Below, in pieces: positions 37,885 through 47,800 of a stretch of DNA of 64,000 nucleotides. The notes below the pieces were generated by a model. That model ran no database searches, had not been told where the DNA came from, and saw nothing but the letters and a program-made list of their open reading frames with translations. Location of the stretch: contig NZ_KB904609.1 in the NCBI RefSeq assembly GCF_000380145.1, positions 124,001-188,000 on the forward strand. Direction: 5' to 3'. Numbering within the stretch: position 1 is the stretch's first letter; every line of letters begins with the position of its first letter. This stretch comes from Streptococcus thoraltensis DSM 12221. GTDB taxonomy: Bacteria > Bacillota > Bacilli > Lactobacillales > Streptococcaceae. Made by a program: the position numbers and the translations under genes.

Positions 37885-38886
37885 TTATAACACCTCCAAA
37901 CTCTCTTTTATCTTTAATCCCACTTCATAAGCTAGGTTCACTGGAACAGCATTTCCCACTTGTTTGTATTGATTTCCTATGCTTCCTTTAAAATCCCAAT
38001 CATCCGGAAAACTTTGAATGCGGGCATTTTCACGAACTGTAAAGGGGCGTGCCTCCAAAGGATGACACCGCTCTGTCTGCTTTTGAGACGGAGATGTCAA
38101 GACAGTCAGTGATGGCTCGTCAAGACTCATTCGCCGTAAAATACCTGTACGCCCCCCTCCCATGTCCCAAGTTGATTTCATATATTCTTTTGCAATGTCC
38201 TCTGGAATATCTCTCCAATAGCCACCTGGAGGTACTAATTCAAATATCTTTCTCTTTTGCTCTGAATATTGCATTCCTTGACTTGGCGGACAATCCATCA
38301 AAATATCTCGTAATACAGGTTTATAAGCATGAGTTTCTGGATATTCAAAAGAAGTCTTATCTATTAAATCATTACGAATTCCAACCATAATCATTCGTTC
38401 TCTCTTTTGGGCAACACCATAGTCCCAAGCATTTAGAACTCTTGATTGTACAGTGTACCCTTCAGATTCAAAGACATTTAAAATAGTCGCATAGGTCTTA
38501 CCCTTATCATGACTTGTCAATCCCTTTACATTTTCGAATAGAAACATCTTAGGTTGTAACTTTTCCAAGAAAACGGCATAGTGATAAAACAGAGTTCCTC
38601 GTGTATCTTCCAAACCTAGTCGTTTTCCTGCATAAGAAAAAGACTGACATGGAGCACCTCCGCTCAGCAAATCTAATTCGCCTTTTTGGATTGAAAAATA
38701 CTCTTCCAAGTCTAATTTTGATATATTTGCAATATCATCATGTATAACGTTCCAATTTGGACGATTATATTTTAATGTTTCAGCAGCAGCATTATCAAAC
38801 TCTACTAGTCCAATGGTATCAAATCCCGATTTTTCTATGCCAAGCGCCAAACCTCCAGCACCCGCAAATAATTCAATTGATTTCAA
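37885..38886 (-). CDS. DNA (cytosine-5) methyltransferase
   Basis: A 333-residue modification enzyme. Motif I ELFAGAGGLALGIEKSG binds S-adenosylmethionine. Catalytic Cys80 lies in GGAPCQSFSYAG (motif IV). ENVKG (VI), QKRER (VIII) and YKQVGNAV (X) are in order, with the target-recognition region before the last. It starts at TTG, six bases after AAGGAG; no ATG is available before motif I. It probably protects the site cut by the following endonuclease. It is the first gene of the three-gene island between levQ and levD. Confidence 0.95.
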   Translation of the reverse strand: MKSIELFAGAGGLALGIEKSGFDTIGLVEFDNAAAETLKYNRPNWNVIHDDIANISKLDLEEYFSIQKGELDLLSGGAPCQSFSYAGKRLGLEDTRGTLFYHYAVFLEKLQPKMFLFENVKGLTSHDKGKTYATILNVFESEGYTVQSRVLNAWDYGVAQKRERMIMVGIRNDLIDKTSFEYPETHAYKPVLRDILMDCPPSQGMQYSEQKRKIFELVPPGGYWRDIPEDIAKEYMKSTWDMGGGRTGILRRMSLDEPSLTVLTSPSQKQTERCHPLEARPFTVRENARIQSFPDDWDFKGSIGNQYKQVGNAVPVNLAYEVGLKIKESLEVL

Positions 38887-39154
38887 TTTTTACTCCTTAA
38901 TTTATTTTTAACCTCTCTACTTTTATTCTAACAATAATAGTTGCTCTCACAAAAATTTCGTTCCTACCTTGTTATTATATCATTATTTTAGTGAGGTTAT
39001 ATTTTCAAAGTCATATAGATATTTATCGATACTGTATCTCCCTCTTTGATTTTCTGCACACTCTAAATCATAAAAATCTTCTAACCTCTTGACTTTGAGA
39101 CGAATGTTCACCGTGGAAAATTTCTTGGAATTACTACTCATCACTTTGAACAAG
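38887..39154. other. Intergenic DNA at the right side of the island
   Basis: AT-rich DNA of about 270 bases; no gene recognised. It should contain the promoter of the restriction-modification genes, but no clear box pair stands out. Confidence 0.35.
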
Positions 39155-39224
39155 CAAAAAGAGAGAACCGTATGATTCTCTCTAGCGCTCAGCTATCGGT
39201 CACTACTACAGTTGACAATGAGCC
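39155..39224. repeat. Two-copy intergenic repeat R, copy 2
   Basis: Hairpin AGAGAGAACCG...TGATTCTCTCT followed by AGCTATCGGTCAC and CTACAGTTGACAATGAGCC. It matches 4570-4635 in layout. The last part resembles the end of an insertion sequence (from memory, weak). Confidence 0.4.
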
Positions 39225-39453
39225 GGAAAATAAGGCTGGGAGTAAGTCATCCTCTTCAACTTTTTCTAGTCCAATCAAGCTGACGTAGTACTTGCTTGTC
39301 ATGGCGTTCATTTTTTAAGCTCCAAAGACAACCTCATCAGCTGTACTAGGGTAGGAGTGTAAAATAGCCTAGCGGATCCTTTTAGCCTGAGCCTAGAAAC
39401 CAGAGAGCGAGACCTCTTTTTGTTTGTCAGTGTTCTTTGCCACTCCTCCTTAC
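39225..39453 (-). pseudogene. Possible gene remnant beside levQ
   Basis: The minus strand between about 39320 and 39440 reads like protein broken by two stops (VAKNTDKQKEVSLSGF, AQAKRIR, AILHSYPSTADEVVFGA) and is followed by an overlapping short frame starting at 39311 (MNAMTSKYYVSLIGLEKVEE). It looks like decayed coding DNA next to the island boundary. I cannot assign a family. Confidence 0.3.
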
Positions 39454-40755
39454 CTATCTTAAACTTTGCAATAGTTTCTTCTCAATAAGAGCTAAATCAG
39501 TGTCTACGGTTTCTTCTGACAAGGATTTGGTTAAGAGATAGTCAGCTTCTTCATAAACAGCATTAAAGCGTTTAAATTTGGGTTGATTAAAACCATCCGT
39601 CATCATGTGATCTACTGTCGAAACTCTTAAAGAATCACTGCCAAAATTATCCTCTTGTAAAATATCACTCGTCTCTTCTGAAGCCATAACACCCTTTAGA
39701 ACCGATATTCCTTGAGACTGCTTGACGAGTTCTTGTTGGGAGTGCTCATCATAGGTCAACATTTTCAAGAGTTCCCAAGCTAATGTCGTATGCTTGGTTT
39801 GAGAAGATAGGGCAAAAAGGGAGCTATCAACTTGCGTGGCTTTAAAGTCTTTATCAGCACTCGGCATGGGGACACAGGTCCATTCAAATGTTGAATATTT
39901 GGCGATATGATAGGGGTAGGGCTTATAGGTGCGATATTCTGCCATCGTCATCGGTCGAAAAACAACCTTTCCTTGGTCAAAATCTTGTGATGTAACCTCT
40001 TGTGTTCCAGATAAAGCATCCAATTTCATCATTAAATCCATCGCACTTTTTGTCTTATTAGTATTCAAATGAATCTGACTACCATCTTCAGAAAACATCT
40101 GATTACTATAGGCAGCCATAGCATTTTTCCAATTGTAACCCACGATACCAAACTGGTTCAACTGCCCATCGCCATCGGTGTCTTTGGTTGCTGATTGTGC
40201 TATCTTGTAAAAGTCTGAGATAGACCAGTCGGCATCAGGAACCTCAAAACCACTTTTCTTCAAGAGGTCCTTATTAATACACATCATAATAGGATTACTC
40301 TCAAAAGGGAGGGCGAATTGCTTATCATGATACTGTCCTGCTTGATAAGAAACATGGTAGAAATCAGTTGTGTTAATGTCCTGTTTCACTAAAGCGTCTA
40401 GACTCTTCAAAGAACCTATAGACGTTAAGAGGTTAAAATCATTTTCTGGAACCATAAAAACATCTGGCTGCTGACCAACTACTATTTTTCCAGCCAACCA
40501 ATCCGAATAATCTGATTTTCGAATACCACTCTCATAAACAACATCAACACCTGGATGAGCCTTTTCAAACCGTTTGATAATGTCATCTAGCACACGATTA
40601 TTTTGCCCTTGAGGGACATCCCAACTTGAACCTTCATGGATTCCTAAATGGAGCGTAACCTTTCTTGGACGCTCCATCCATGACAGCAGTAAAAACAAGC
40701 AAGGTAGCATGATTACAAAAATCACTGCCAGATTTATCCGTCTTCTCCTAGTCAT
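39454..40755 (-). CDS. levQ: Membrane-anchored sugar-binding protein of the Lev sensor (LevQ)
   Basis: A 433-residue extracellular solute-binding protein, family 1 type (MalE-like), with one N-terminal membrane anchor (INLAVIFVIMLPCLFLLLSW) and no clear lipobox. It overlaps levR by eight bases. No ABC permease accompanies it, which fits a sensing role. In S. mutans LevQ and LevT are sugar-binding partners of the LevS kinase. I assign Q and T from the order known there, so the two names could be swapped. Confidence 0.75.
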   Translation of the reverse strand: MTRRRRINLAVIFVIMLPCLFLLLSWMERPRKVTLHLGIHEGSSWDVPQGQNNRVLDDIIKRFEKAHPGVDVVYESGIRKSDYSDWLAGKIVVGQQPDVFMVPENDFNLLTSIGSLKSLDALVKQDINTTDFYHVSYQAGQYHDKQFALPFESNPIMMCINKDLLKKSGFEVPDADWSISDFYKIAQSATKDTDGDGQLNQFGIVGYNWKNAMAAYSNQMFSEDGSQIHLNTNKTKSAMDLMMKLDALSGTQEVTSQDFDQGKVVFRPMTMAEYRTYKPYPYHIAKYSTFEWTCVPMPSADKDFKATQVDSSLFALSSQTKHTTLAWELLKMLTYDEHSQQELVKQSQGISVLKGVMASEETSDILQEDNFGSDSLRVSTVDHMMTDGFNQPKFKRFNAVYEEADYLLTKSLSEETVDTDLALIEKKLLQSLR

Positions 40756-41428
40756 CTAAATGCTCCAACTGTCTAGTAGTTACACCTGTTTGAACCGCCC
40801 AGATAGCCAATTGGGTACGATCACGTAGCGCTAACTTAGATAAGACATTTGATAAATAATTTCTCACTGTCCCTTCTGAAAGAAACAACTTTTGCGCAAT
40901 TTCTTTATTCGATAAACCAAAGCCAATTTGTTGGATAATCCGCCATTCTGCTTTTGACAAATTCGAAAGCTCTGTTTCATCGACTTGTATCGTATTTTCA
41001 TGCTGGGGCATTTGAGAGAAGGCTTTAAACACCTTAGTAGCAATATCAGGATTAATCATAGCGCCACCATTATGAACCGTTTGAATGGCTTGATATAGGT
41101 CATCCATGGAAACACCCTTTAAAAGATAACCTGAAGCGCCGTATTTAAGCGCAGAAAAAATAAATTCATCATCGTCAAAAGTCGTTAAAATGATAATTTT
41201 TACATTAGGAAACTGTCTTTTAACTTCTTTGGTACAGATGACCCCGTCCATCTTTGGCATACGAATATCCATTAGAATAACATCAGGAAGCTCTTCGTTA
41301 ATCTTCTCCAAGACTTCAAAGCCATCTGCCACCGAAGCCACAACATTAATATCTTCATGAGCAGATAGAACAATCTTTAAAGATTCTCTAATGAGCTCTT
41401 GATCGTCTGCAATCATTACCTTAATCAT
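40748..41428 (-). CDS. levR: NarL-family response regulator (LevR)
   Basis: A 226-residue regulator with receiver Asp54 (DVILMDIRMPKMDG) and a LuxR/NarL-type helix-turn-helix (GLSNKEIAQKLFLSEGTVRNYLSNVLSKL). It lies between the sensor kinase and a sugar-binding protein. In S. mutans LevR activates the levDEFG and fruA promoters. The shared motif upstream of those genes here supports the same role. It is not the sigma-54-dependent LevR of Bacillus. Confidence 0.87.
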   Translation of the reverse strand: MIKVMIADDQELIRESLKIVLSAHEDINVVASVADGFEVLEKINEELPDVILMDIRMPKMDGVICTKEVKRQFPNVKIIILTTFDDDEFIFSALKYGASGYLLKGVSMDDLYQAIQTVHNGGAMINPDIATKVFKAFSQMPQHENTIQVDETELSNLSKAEWRIIQQIGFGLSNKEIAQKLFLSEGTVRNYLSNVLSKLALRDRTQLAIWAVQTGVTTRQLEHLDD

Positions 41429-41437
41429 AGTAACTCC

Positions 41438-42751
41438 TTATCCTTTGGGAATATGAATGATTGTCTTGAAACCATCATTTCCATTAAAAGCAATCCGACC
41501 TCCAATAATAGCCAGACGTTCCCGCATCTGCATCAAGCCATAACCAAATGTAATCTCATCAGCTCCAACACCGTTATCTTGAATGCACATCACAAAATCC
41601 TCTTCTTCGTAGAGATGGATGGTCACCTTGCTGGCATGACCATGCCGAACAGAATTGGTTATGGATTCCTGCACCACTCGGAAAATAATATCCTCTACAG
41701 CAACGCTCAAATCAATAGTCTCCCATTCATAGGAAAATTCAATATCAATCTGAGAGACCTCTTGATACTCTTTGATAACCTTCCCTAAGGCATCCTTGAG
41801 CGTACGACCTTCTAAAGCATCTGGACGTAATTTGTTCAAGGACCGCCTTACATCAACTATCCCCTCCCTAACAACCTCCGACACACTGCCTAGTTGTTCC
41901 TTAGCCTTACTAGGATTAATATCAATCAAAACTCTAACAGCATCAATCCCTGCAGAAATACCCGTCAGCGCATGACCGAGCGTGTCATGGATTTCACGAG
42001 AAATACGTTTTCGCTCCCTATCTTCTGTGATTTTTTCTGTCAAAGCCACATAGCTATTTAACTCGGCATTAACCTGAGAAACCATACGAACTTCCTCTTC
42101 CAGATTATGCTTTTCACTGATGGCAAACATAATGTAGGAAATTAAGGAAATAATAAAGACGATAAGATTTAAAGATGTTAGTAAATTTTTGATGAAAATC
42201 AACGAAATCCTTAAATAAACAGGTAAAAAACTAATGTACGTATCAATAGCTGGTAAAGGCATAATGGTCGATAAAACATTGACATCAGTCACCAAGAGAA
42301 GACCAAAGCTTAATAGGATAAAGACAAGCCAATACCGCTTCTCTAACAGGGTATACATGTCTCTGGAATGGTAAAAAACATCCGCAAAAACCAATAATAG
42401 AAAACCATTATAGGAAAACTGCAAACTGACCAGTAAAAACAAGGTTACCAGCAATTCGCAAGCTACCCATTTATCCCAAAAGTCAGTTGTCTTCTGAGTT
42501 CTTAAATAATCTCTGTAAAAAATCAACCCCATCAAAATAAAAAACAAGGATACAGCTGAAATAAAGATAAAATCCGGCCGGTAAGGGATACTCACCAGTT
42601 GCTCTAACAAAGCATGGCTATCACCGTGATTCGTGATGAGTTGCGTGGAAAAAAGGTAAACCGAAGCGTAGAAAATAACGGCAATGAAGTTGATAAAGAC
42701 AAGTAAGTACTTACTGATTTGAACTAGTTTTAATCGTCTCACTACTGCCAC
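41438..42751 (-). CDS. levS: Sensor histidine kinase (LevS)
   Basis: A 437-residue membrane kinase of the NarX/DesK group. About six hydrophobic segments fill residues 12-212. The dimerisation region carries His255 in SREIHDTLGHALTG and a compact ATPase follows (SITNSVRHG; DNGVGA; YGLMQMRERL). Its start overlaps levT by ten bases. It probably reads fructose or fructan oligomers through LevQ and LevT. Confidence 0.87.
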   Translation of the reverse strand: MAVVRRLKLVQISKYLLVFINFIAVIFYASVYLFSTQLITNHGDSHALLEQLVSIPYRPDFIFISAVSLFFILMGLIFYRDYLRTQKTTDFWDKWVACELLVTLFLLVSLQFSYNGFLLLVFADVFYHSRDMYTLLEKRYWLVFILLSFGLLLVTDVNVLSTIMPLPAIDTYISFLPVYLRISLIFIKNLLTSLNLIVFIISLISYIMFAISEKHNLEEEVRMVSQVNAELNSYVALTEKITEDRERKRISREIHDTLGHALTGISAGIDAVRVLIDINPSKAKEQLGSVSEVVREGIVDVRRSLNKLRPDALEGRTLKDALGKVIKEYQEVSQIDIEFSYEWETIDLSVAVEDIIFRVVQESITNSVRHGHASKVTIHLYEEEDFVMCIQDNGVGADEITFGYGLMQMRERLAIIGGRIAFNGNDGFKTIIHIPKG

Positions 42752-43707
42752 CCTTTTAAATCATAATCATCTATTGATTTTTTGGTAATCAATGTCACAG
42801 GAATAACAACCTTGGAAGCAACTGTTTTTCCTTTTGAAATCATCAAGGCTAGTTGAGCAGCCTTATGCCCCATAGCCAAAGGAGACTGGGCTACCGTTGC
42901 AGTAACGTCATCTGTCGTTGCCAATAAATTTTTCATGTCAGGGGAACCATCGACACCGTAGATAAGAATTGGCTTTTCGATGTCGTTTTTATCCAAGGCG
43001 GCAACAGCTCCGATTGCAGCAAGATCATTTAATGCCATCACCACATCAAAGGATTTTCTAGATTGTAACACACGTTCAACGACTGGCATGGCAACTTCCG
43101 TCTGTCCCAGACTTTCTTCTTTTGAAACAATCCTAAAGCGTTTATCAGACGCAATGTTATCCGTAAAGCCCTTAATTCGTTGATTTCCCGACACTGCATC
43201 TCGATGTTCTAACATTAAAATATCTGCTTTATCTTTTCGAGTTTTTAAATCTTCTGCCAGTAAAGCGCCTGCCTGATAATTGTCTGACACGATTGTTGAA
43301 GTGACAGCTACCTTATCAGATAGCTGGCTATCAACAACGATAACCTTGATACCAGATTTTTCAGCTTTTTGAACCATCCGCTTAGTGGCTACATCGTCAC
43401 TTTTGACAGGATTCAGGATAATAACATCCATTTCTTGGTCAATAAAATACTGAATCTGCTCAACTTGTTTCTTACTACTTAGGGCAGGGTCTCTTGTGAA
43501 AACAGTACCACCTTGTTCAGTAATTTCTTTTTCAATTTCCGCATTAATCACTTCATAAAAAGGATTATTCATGGTCATATAGGTCGTTCCGACCTTTAAA
43601 CGACTATTATCCGTAGCACTAATCTTTTGATTAAGGTACATCACAACCACTAAGACTAATAATATCAGAGCAACCAAAAGCCCTAAAATCTTCCGAATCG
43701 AACGCAT
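42742..43707 (-). CDS. levT: Membrane-anchored sugar-binding protein, RbsB-like (LevT)
   Basis: A 321-residue periplasmic-binding-protein-like protein of the ribose/LacI fold with an N-terminal anchor (ILGLLVALILLVLVVVMYL) and no lipobox. It has the QIQYFIDQEMDVIILNPV and DGSPDMKNLLA features of sugar binders. It is the first gene of the four-component operon and lacks any transporter partner. AAAGGAG precedes the ATG. Confidence 0.78.
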   Translation of the reverse strand: MRSIRKILGLLVALILLVLVVVMYLNQKISATDNSRLKVGTTYMTMNNPFYEVINAEIEKEITEQGGTVFTRDPALSSKKQVEQIQYFIDQEMDVIILNPVKSDDVATKRMVQKAEKSGIKVIVVDSQLSDKVAVTSTIVSDNYQAGALLAEDLKTRKDKADILMLEHRDAVSGNQRIKGFTDNIASDKRFRIVSKEESLGQTEVAMPVVERVLQSRKSFDVVMALNDLAAIGAVAALDKNDIEKPILIYGVDGSPDMKNLLATTDDVTATVAQSPLAMGHKAAQLALMISKGKTVASKVVIPVTLITKKSIDDYDLKGWQ

Positions 43708-43764
43708 ATAGCTCCTTTATCAACGAGTACATCCTAAGCAATACTTAACAAAACTTTCATAAAA

Positions 43765-43793
43765 AGTATAGCTTTTTAAAAAAAGATTGTCTA
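43765..43793 (-). promoter_or_regulatory. Promoter of levTSRQ
   Basis: Minus strand TAGACA (43788-43793), 17 bases, TATACT (43765-43770), about 58 bases before the levT start. Confidence 0.55.
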
Positions 43794-43915
43794 TAACTCT
43801 CTAATCTCTTATGACAATCGCAACTAAAAAGAGAGAAGCAACTCCCTCCTCATCATGATAATAAGCAACTCCAGAAATATCCGGTCATATTCAAACCTTA
43901 TCAAGCAATTGAAGG

Positions 43916-44710
43916 CTAATTCAAATGCTCTTCTAGTACATCTGCGATACCGTCATTATTATTATCGGCAGTAACCTTTCCGATAGCTTGTCGAACCGCC
44001 TCTGGCCCATTTGCCATAACATAGCCATTACCTACCGCATCTAACATGTCAAGATCATTGAAATTATCTCCAAAAGCATATGCCTCTTGAATATTAGCGC
44101 CATAGTGGTCAGCCAAGCGAGCAACCGCTCGTCCTTTCTGAATTCCCGCTGCCATAATTTCTAAATAATAAGGGTAAGATTTTGAAATAGAAAGTTCTGG
44201 ATAGCCTTGTTTCAAAACCGCCTCGACTGCTAAAATCTCTTCCGGTTCTCCCATCAATAATAATTTATGAATCTCCCTAAGTGAGTTCAAATCATCAAGT
44301 ACCGCCTCTTGAGAAGAAATACCCACAACATCTTCTTCCCTAGAAATCCATTTATTGAAACGATCTTGTGATAACCATTTTTCACCACTATAAACATTCC
44401 AAGCAATATCTGGATGCTCTTTTTCTAAATACCGACAAATAGCGATTCCCATATCGGTTGCCATCGGTGAAGAAGCAATCTCTTGACCATTTTCATCTTG
44501 AATATAGGCACCATTGTAAGAAATTATTGGTGTTTTTGGTAAGAAATCTCGAATAATCGGTTTAATGGCTTCAGGCATTCGGGCTGAAACAGGAACAAAA
44601 AGATTACCATTTTCGACAGCAGACACAATCGCATCTCGAGTGCGCTGCGTTACCTGTAATTGATCATTAATCAACGTTCCATCAATATCACTAAAAATAA
44701 TCTTGACCAT
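43916..44710 (-). CDS. Cof-type HAD-family phosphatase
   Basis: A 264-residue cytosolic phosphatase. The nucleophile motif is IIFSDIDGTLI and the late acidic motif is AFGDNFNDLDML, with a Cof-type cap between them. Such enzymes remove phosphate from sugar phosphates or flavin precursors; the substrate cannot be told. AGGAGG precedes the ATG. It lies downstream of fruA beyond a terminator, so it is probably a separate unit. Confidence 0.88.
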   Translation of the reverse strand: MVKIIFSDIDGTLINDQLQVTQRTRDAIVSAVENGNLFVPVSARMPEAIKPIIRDFLPKTPIISYNGAYIQDENGQEIASSPMATDMGIAICRYLEKEHPDIAWNVYSGEKWLSQDRFNKWISREEDVVGISSQEAVLDDLNSLREIHKLLLMGEPEEILAVEAVLKQGYPELSISKSYPYYLEIMAAGIQKGRAVARLADHYGANIQEAYAFGDNFNDLDMLDAVGNGYVMANGPEAVRQAIGKVTADNNNDGIADVLEEHLN

Positions 44711-44798
44711 ATGGTAAAAACCTCCTGAAGCTCTAAATTTTTATTTCATTATATCATATATCATTAAAACTAATACTCTACCTTAGCGTTGCCAAAAA

Positions 44799-44857
44799 GC
44801 AAAAAGATAAGCCCTCACTTGAGGTGAAGTCCCCCTACAGTAGTTCTTATCTTTTGC
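44799..44857 (-). terminator. fruA terminator
   Basis: GCAAAAGATAAG and CTTATCTTTTTGC form a long stem with a roughly 34-base loop, ending in a T-rich minus-strand run, 16 bases past the fruA stop. Confidence 0.7.
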
Positions 44858-44872
44858 TAACACCTGACTGAG

Positions 44873-47800
44873 TTAACGATTCTTATCTTTCTTTTTACGA
44901 ATATCAAATCCTACAAGACAAAGCAAAGCTAAACCAAGAGCTGTCAATAGGTTACTGTCCTTAGATGCTGTTTCAGGAAGCTCTGCTGAGCGAGCAACTT
45001 TTGGTATACTTGTTGCCGAAGCAAGCAGGTTTTCCTCAACACCTGTACTGAGAGTTCCAGATTCCTCTTTTTCTCCCCATACATTAGATGATAACCCTGT
45101 ATCAGCTACATTTGCAATTGATTCTTGCACTCCTTCAGCATCAACCCTTACTTTTGGAATATCCACTTCTGGTTTAACTGTTGTTTCATCCTCTGGAACA
45201 GTTGCTTTAGGGAAATTAAGCCATAGATTTTGCACCTCCATTGCACCATCCCAAATTCCCAGTCCAACATAAGCATCTGTATAGTACGAATCTACAAGAT
45301 CAAACTGATGTTTCAGATAAGATACCCCATCGACAATAACTTCAACACTATTTTCACCTTTCACCACTTCTATATGGTGATAATTATTATCATTAAGAGC
45401 TGTTGGAATCGGATTCTCTGCTATCGTATCGCCATAAAAGCGGAAAAGTCGAATGTTATTGTCGCCTCCAAGCTGAATCGAATAAGCCTGAGCTGGATCA
45501 ACTTTCTCAGAAGCAAAGAAGAGGTTAACTAGTCCACGTTCAAACTTAATATCCGCTGACAAAGTATAGGTAGGACTAGGCACTTTCTCCCCTGACATAT
45601 AAATATCATTGGAACTTCTATTGTCAACAGATAATGTTTCATCATCAACCAACCAAGCTCCAGATAAAGCTTTCAGGTCTTTAAGATTTGTATTAAAGTT
45701 GTTTGCAAAACTATCAACAACCATTTTCTTAACTAAATCAGGATTCTTTTTAGAGCTAACGGTAATTGTAACTTTTCCTTTAGCAAGACTTGTCAACTGA
45801 GCCCTGTTACCATTTACATCTAAAGACGCAATAGCTGCATTGTCTAGCTTCCATACCAATTCTTCACCTTCACTAAACGGAATTAGATAAGCCGATAAAT
45901 TAAGTTGATCGCCTACATTTATGCGATTATAGTCTGGAGTTGTAGAACTTATGGCTACTGGCTCTTTAGGAGTCATTTTTTCTTTCCAAATGGTGTTCAT
46001 TGGATAGATAGCAATATCTGCATTGGTACGCTCACCTTCAACAAATACTTTAGCCGCTAAACTATCCGGAGCGGGGAAAATTTGATTAGCTCCAGCAACG
46101 GTATTACCTTTAGCAAAAACTTCTACACTTGCTCGGTCAACAAAGATATGAAGGTCAATACTACCATCGGCATTTTTCTTAACAGCTTGCTGATTAATTT
46201 CTGCGAAGCTACTATTCAAAATAACCCCAGATTGACTGCGATCAATTGACAATACTTCCGTTTCAAGGTCATAGACAATTCTAGTTAATTCACCATCACC
46301 AACACGAACATCAAATCCAACTTTTTTCGTTCCTTCTCTAGGTCTAAAAGTTGAGACAATTTCATAACTGTCACTTTCAAAGCCATCAAGCAAATTGTTA
46401 GTTTCACTAACTTCAACATTTTCGAAATGCAAAGCCTGATCTATATTACGAAGAGAAGTATAAGCATCAATTGGTGTTTGCGTTAGACGATAGGCATCTC
46501 CGTCTTTAACGAGACCTAGTTTCAAATTAAGATTATAAGTCCCATTAAATTCTTGAGCTAGGGTCGTTCCAACAATACGGCAATAATCCCAAGTATTCAT
46601 CCAGTTTTCTTCAATCAATTCTGGAATAGTCGGATTTTCAGACGATCCAAAGCTCTGGATATAGTAAGTCATCGCAGCATAGGAGTCCTTACCAAAGTTC
46701 ATCATTTCATCACGGTTTTGATACTCAGCATCAGGAACAAAAGTCCATTTCCCATCTACTGGAGTAAAGTTACCTACCTTGTAGTATCGTCCACCACGTG
46801 ATAAGACCCACTTCAAACTACCGTCGTCAGCTTGCAAAGGATAGAGATCTGGACACTCCGTATGAAGATCGGCATAAGTGCTTTCCACAGTCCAGTCTTT
46901 TAAATTATCAGATGAGTAAATACGCAATGGTCCACCTGCAATAACCATAAACCATTTATCTTCCCAACGAAAAACTTTTGGATCACGGAAATCTCTGTTA
47001 TTTAGGGGATCCTCAGACCAATCGACCGCTATGTCATCTACTTTATTCCAAGTTTTACCTTCATCATTACTATAAGCTACTTTAAGACGCTGTCCCTCGC
47101 CATTTACAGTGATTAATGCGACAAGACCTCCTTCTGGACTCTCAAATAAACCAGAGGTATTTTTATCATCTACAACAATACAGCCTGAGAACATCGTCCC
47201 GTTTGCATCTGGATATAGGGCAATTGGCTGCTCTTCCCAAGTCATTAAATCCTTACTCGTCAAATGTGCCCAGTGCATTGGTCCCCAATTAGTATCATCA
47301 TAAAACTGGTGGAACATATGATAGGTACCTTTATAGTAAACCAAACCATTCAAATCATTACCCCAACCATCTTTGATTGAATAATGGTATTGACTACGGT
47401 GTGGTTCATTATAGTAGATGCCATCAGCTTGTCTACGATGAACATTAAGTCTGTAGGTTAAGGTAACTGGCTTCCCAGCTTCAGCAATAAACGTACTTTC
47501 AATCGTCAAATCATTTCTACCTACCTCAATTGGTATAGCATCTTGAAGGCTATAAACTTTACCCTTAGCATCAATGATTTTGATTTGACTATTATCATTC
47601 TTAAGGGAGATATTTAATTTGACAGTATCAGCACCATTGCTAACATATTGAATATGAGTAGGCTCTTCTGGGAAAAATTGGCCTTTTTTCTCAACTTTCC
47701 CATTTTCAGAAGTTACCCCTATATCTAAAATTAGAGGAATATCTGTGTCATCTAACTCAGTGTAATAGGTGTTTTGGAAAACCATTTCACCGTTCCAATT

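Noticed and set aside
39189-39311. Minus-strand 40-codon frame with GGAGCT upstream
   Set aside because: Its 3' half runs into repeat R copy 2 and its neighbourhood is full of broken coding sequence, so it is more likely a remnant than a gene.
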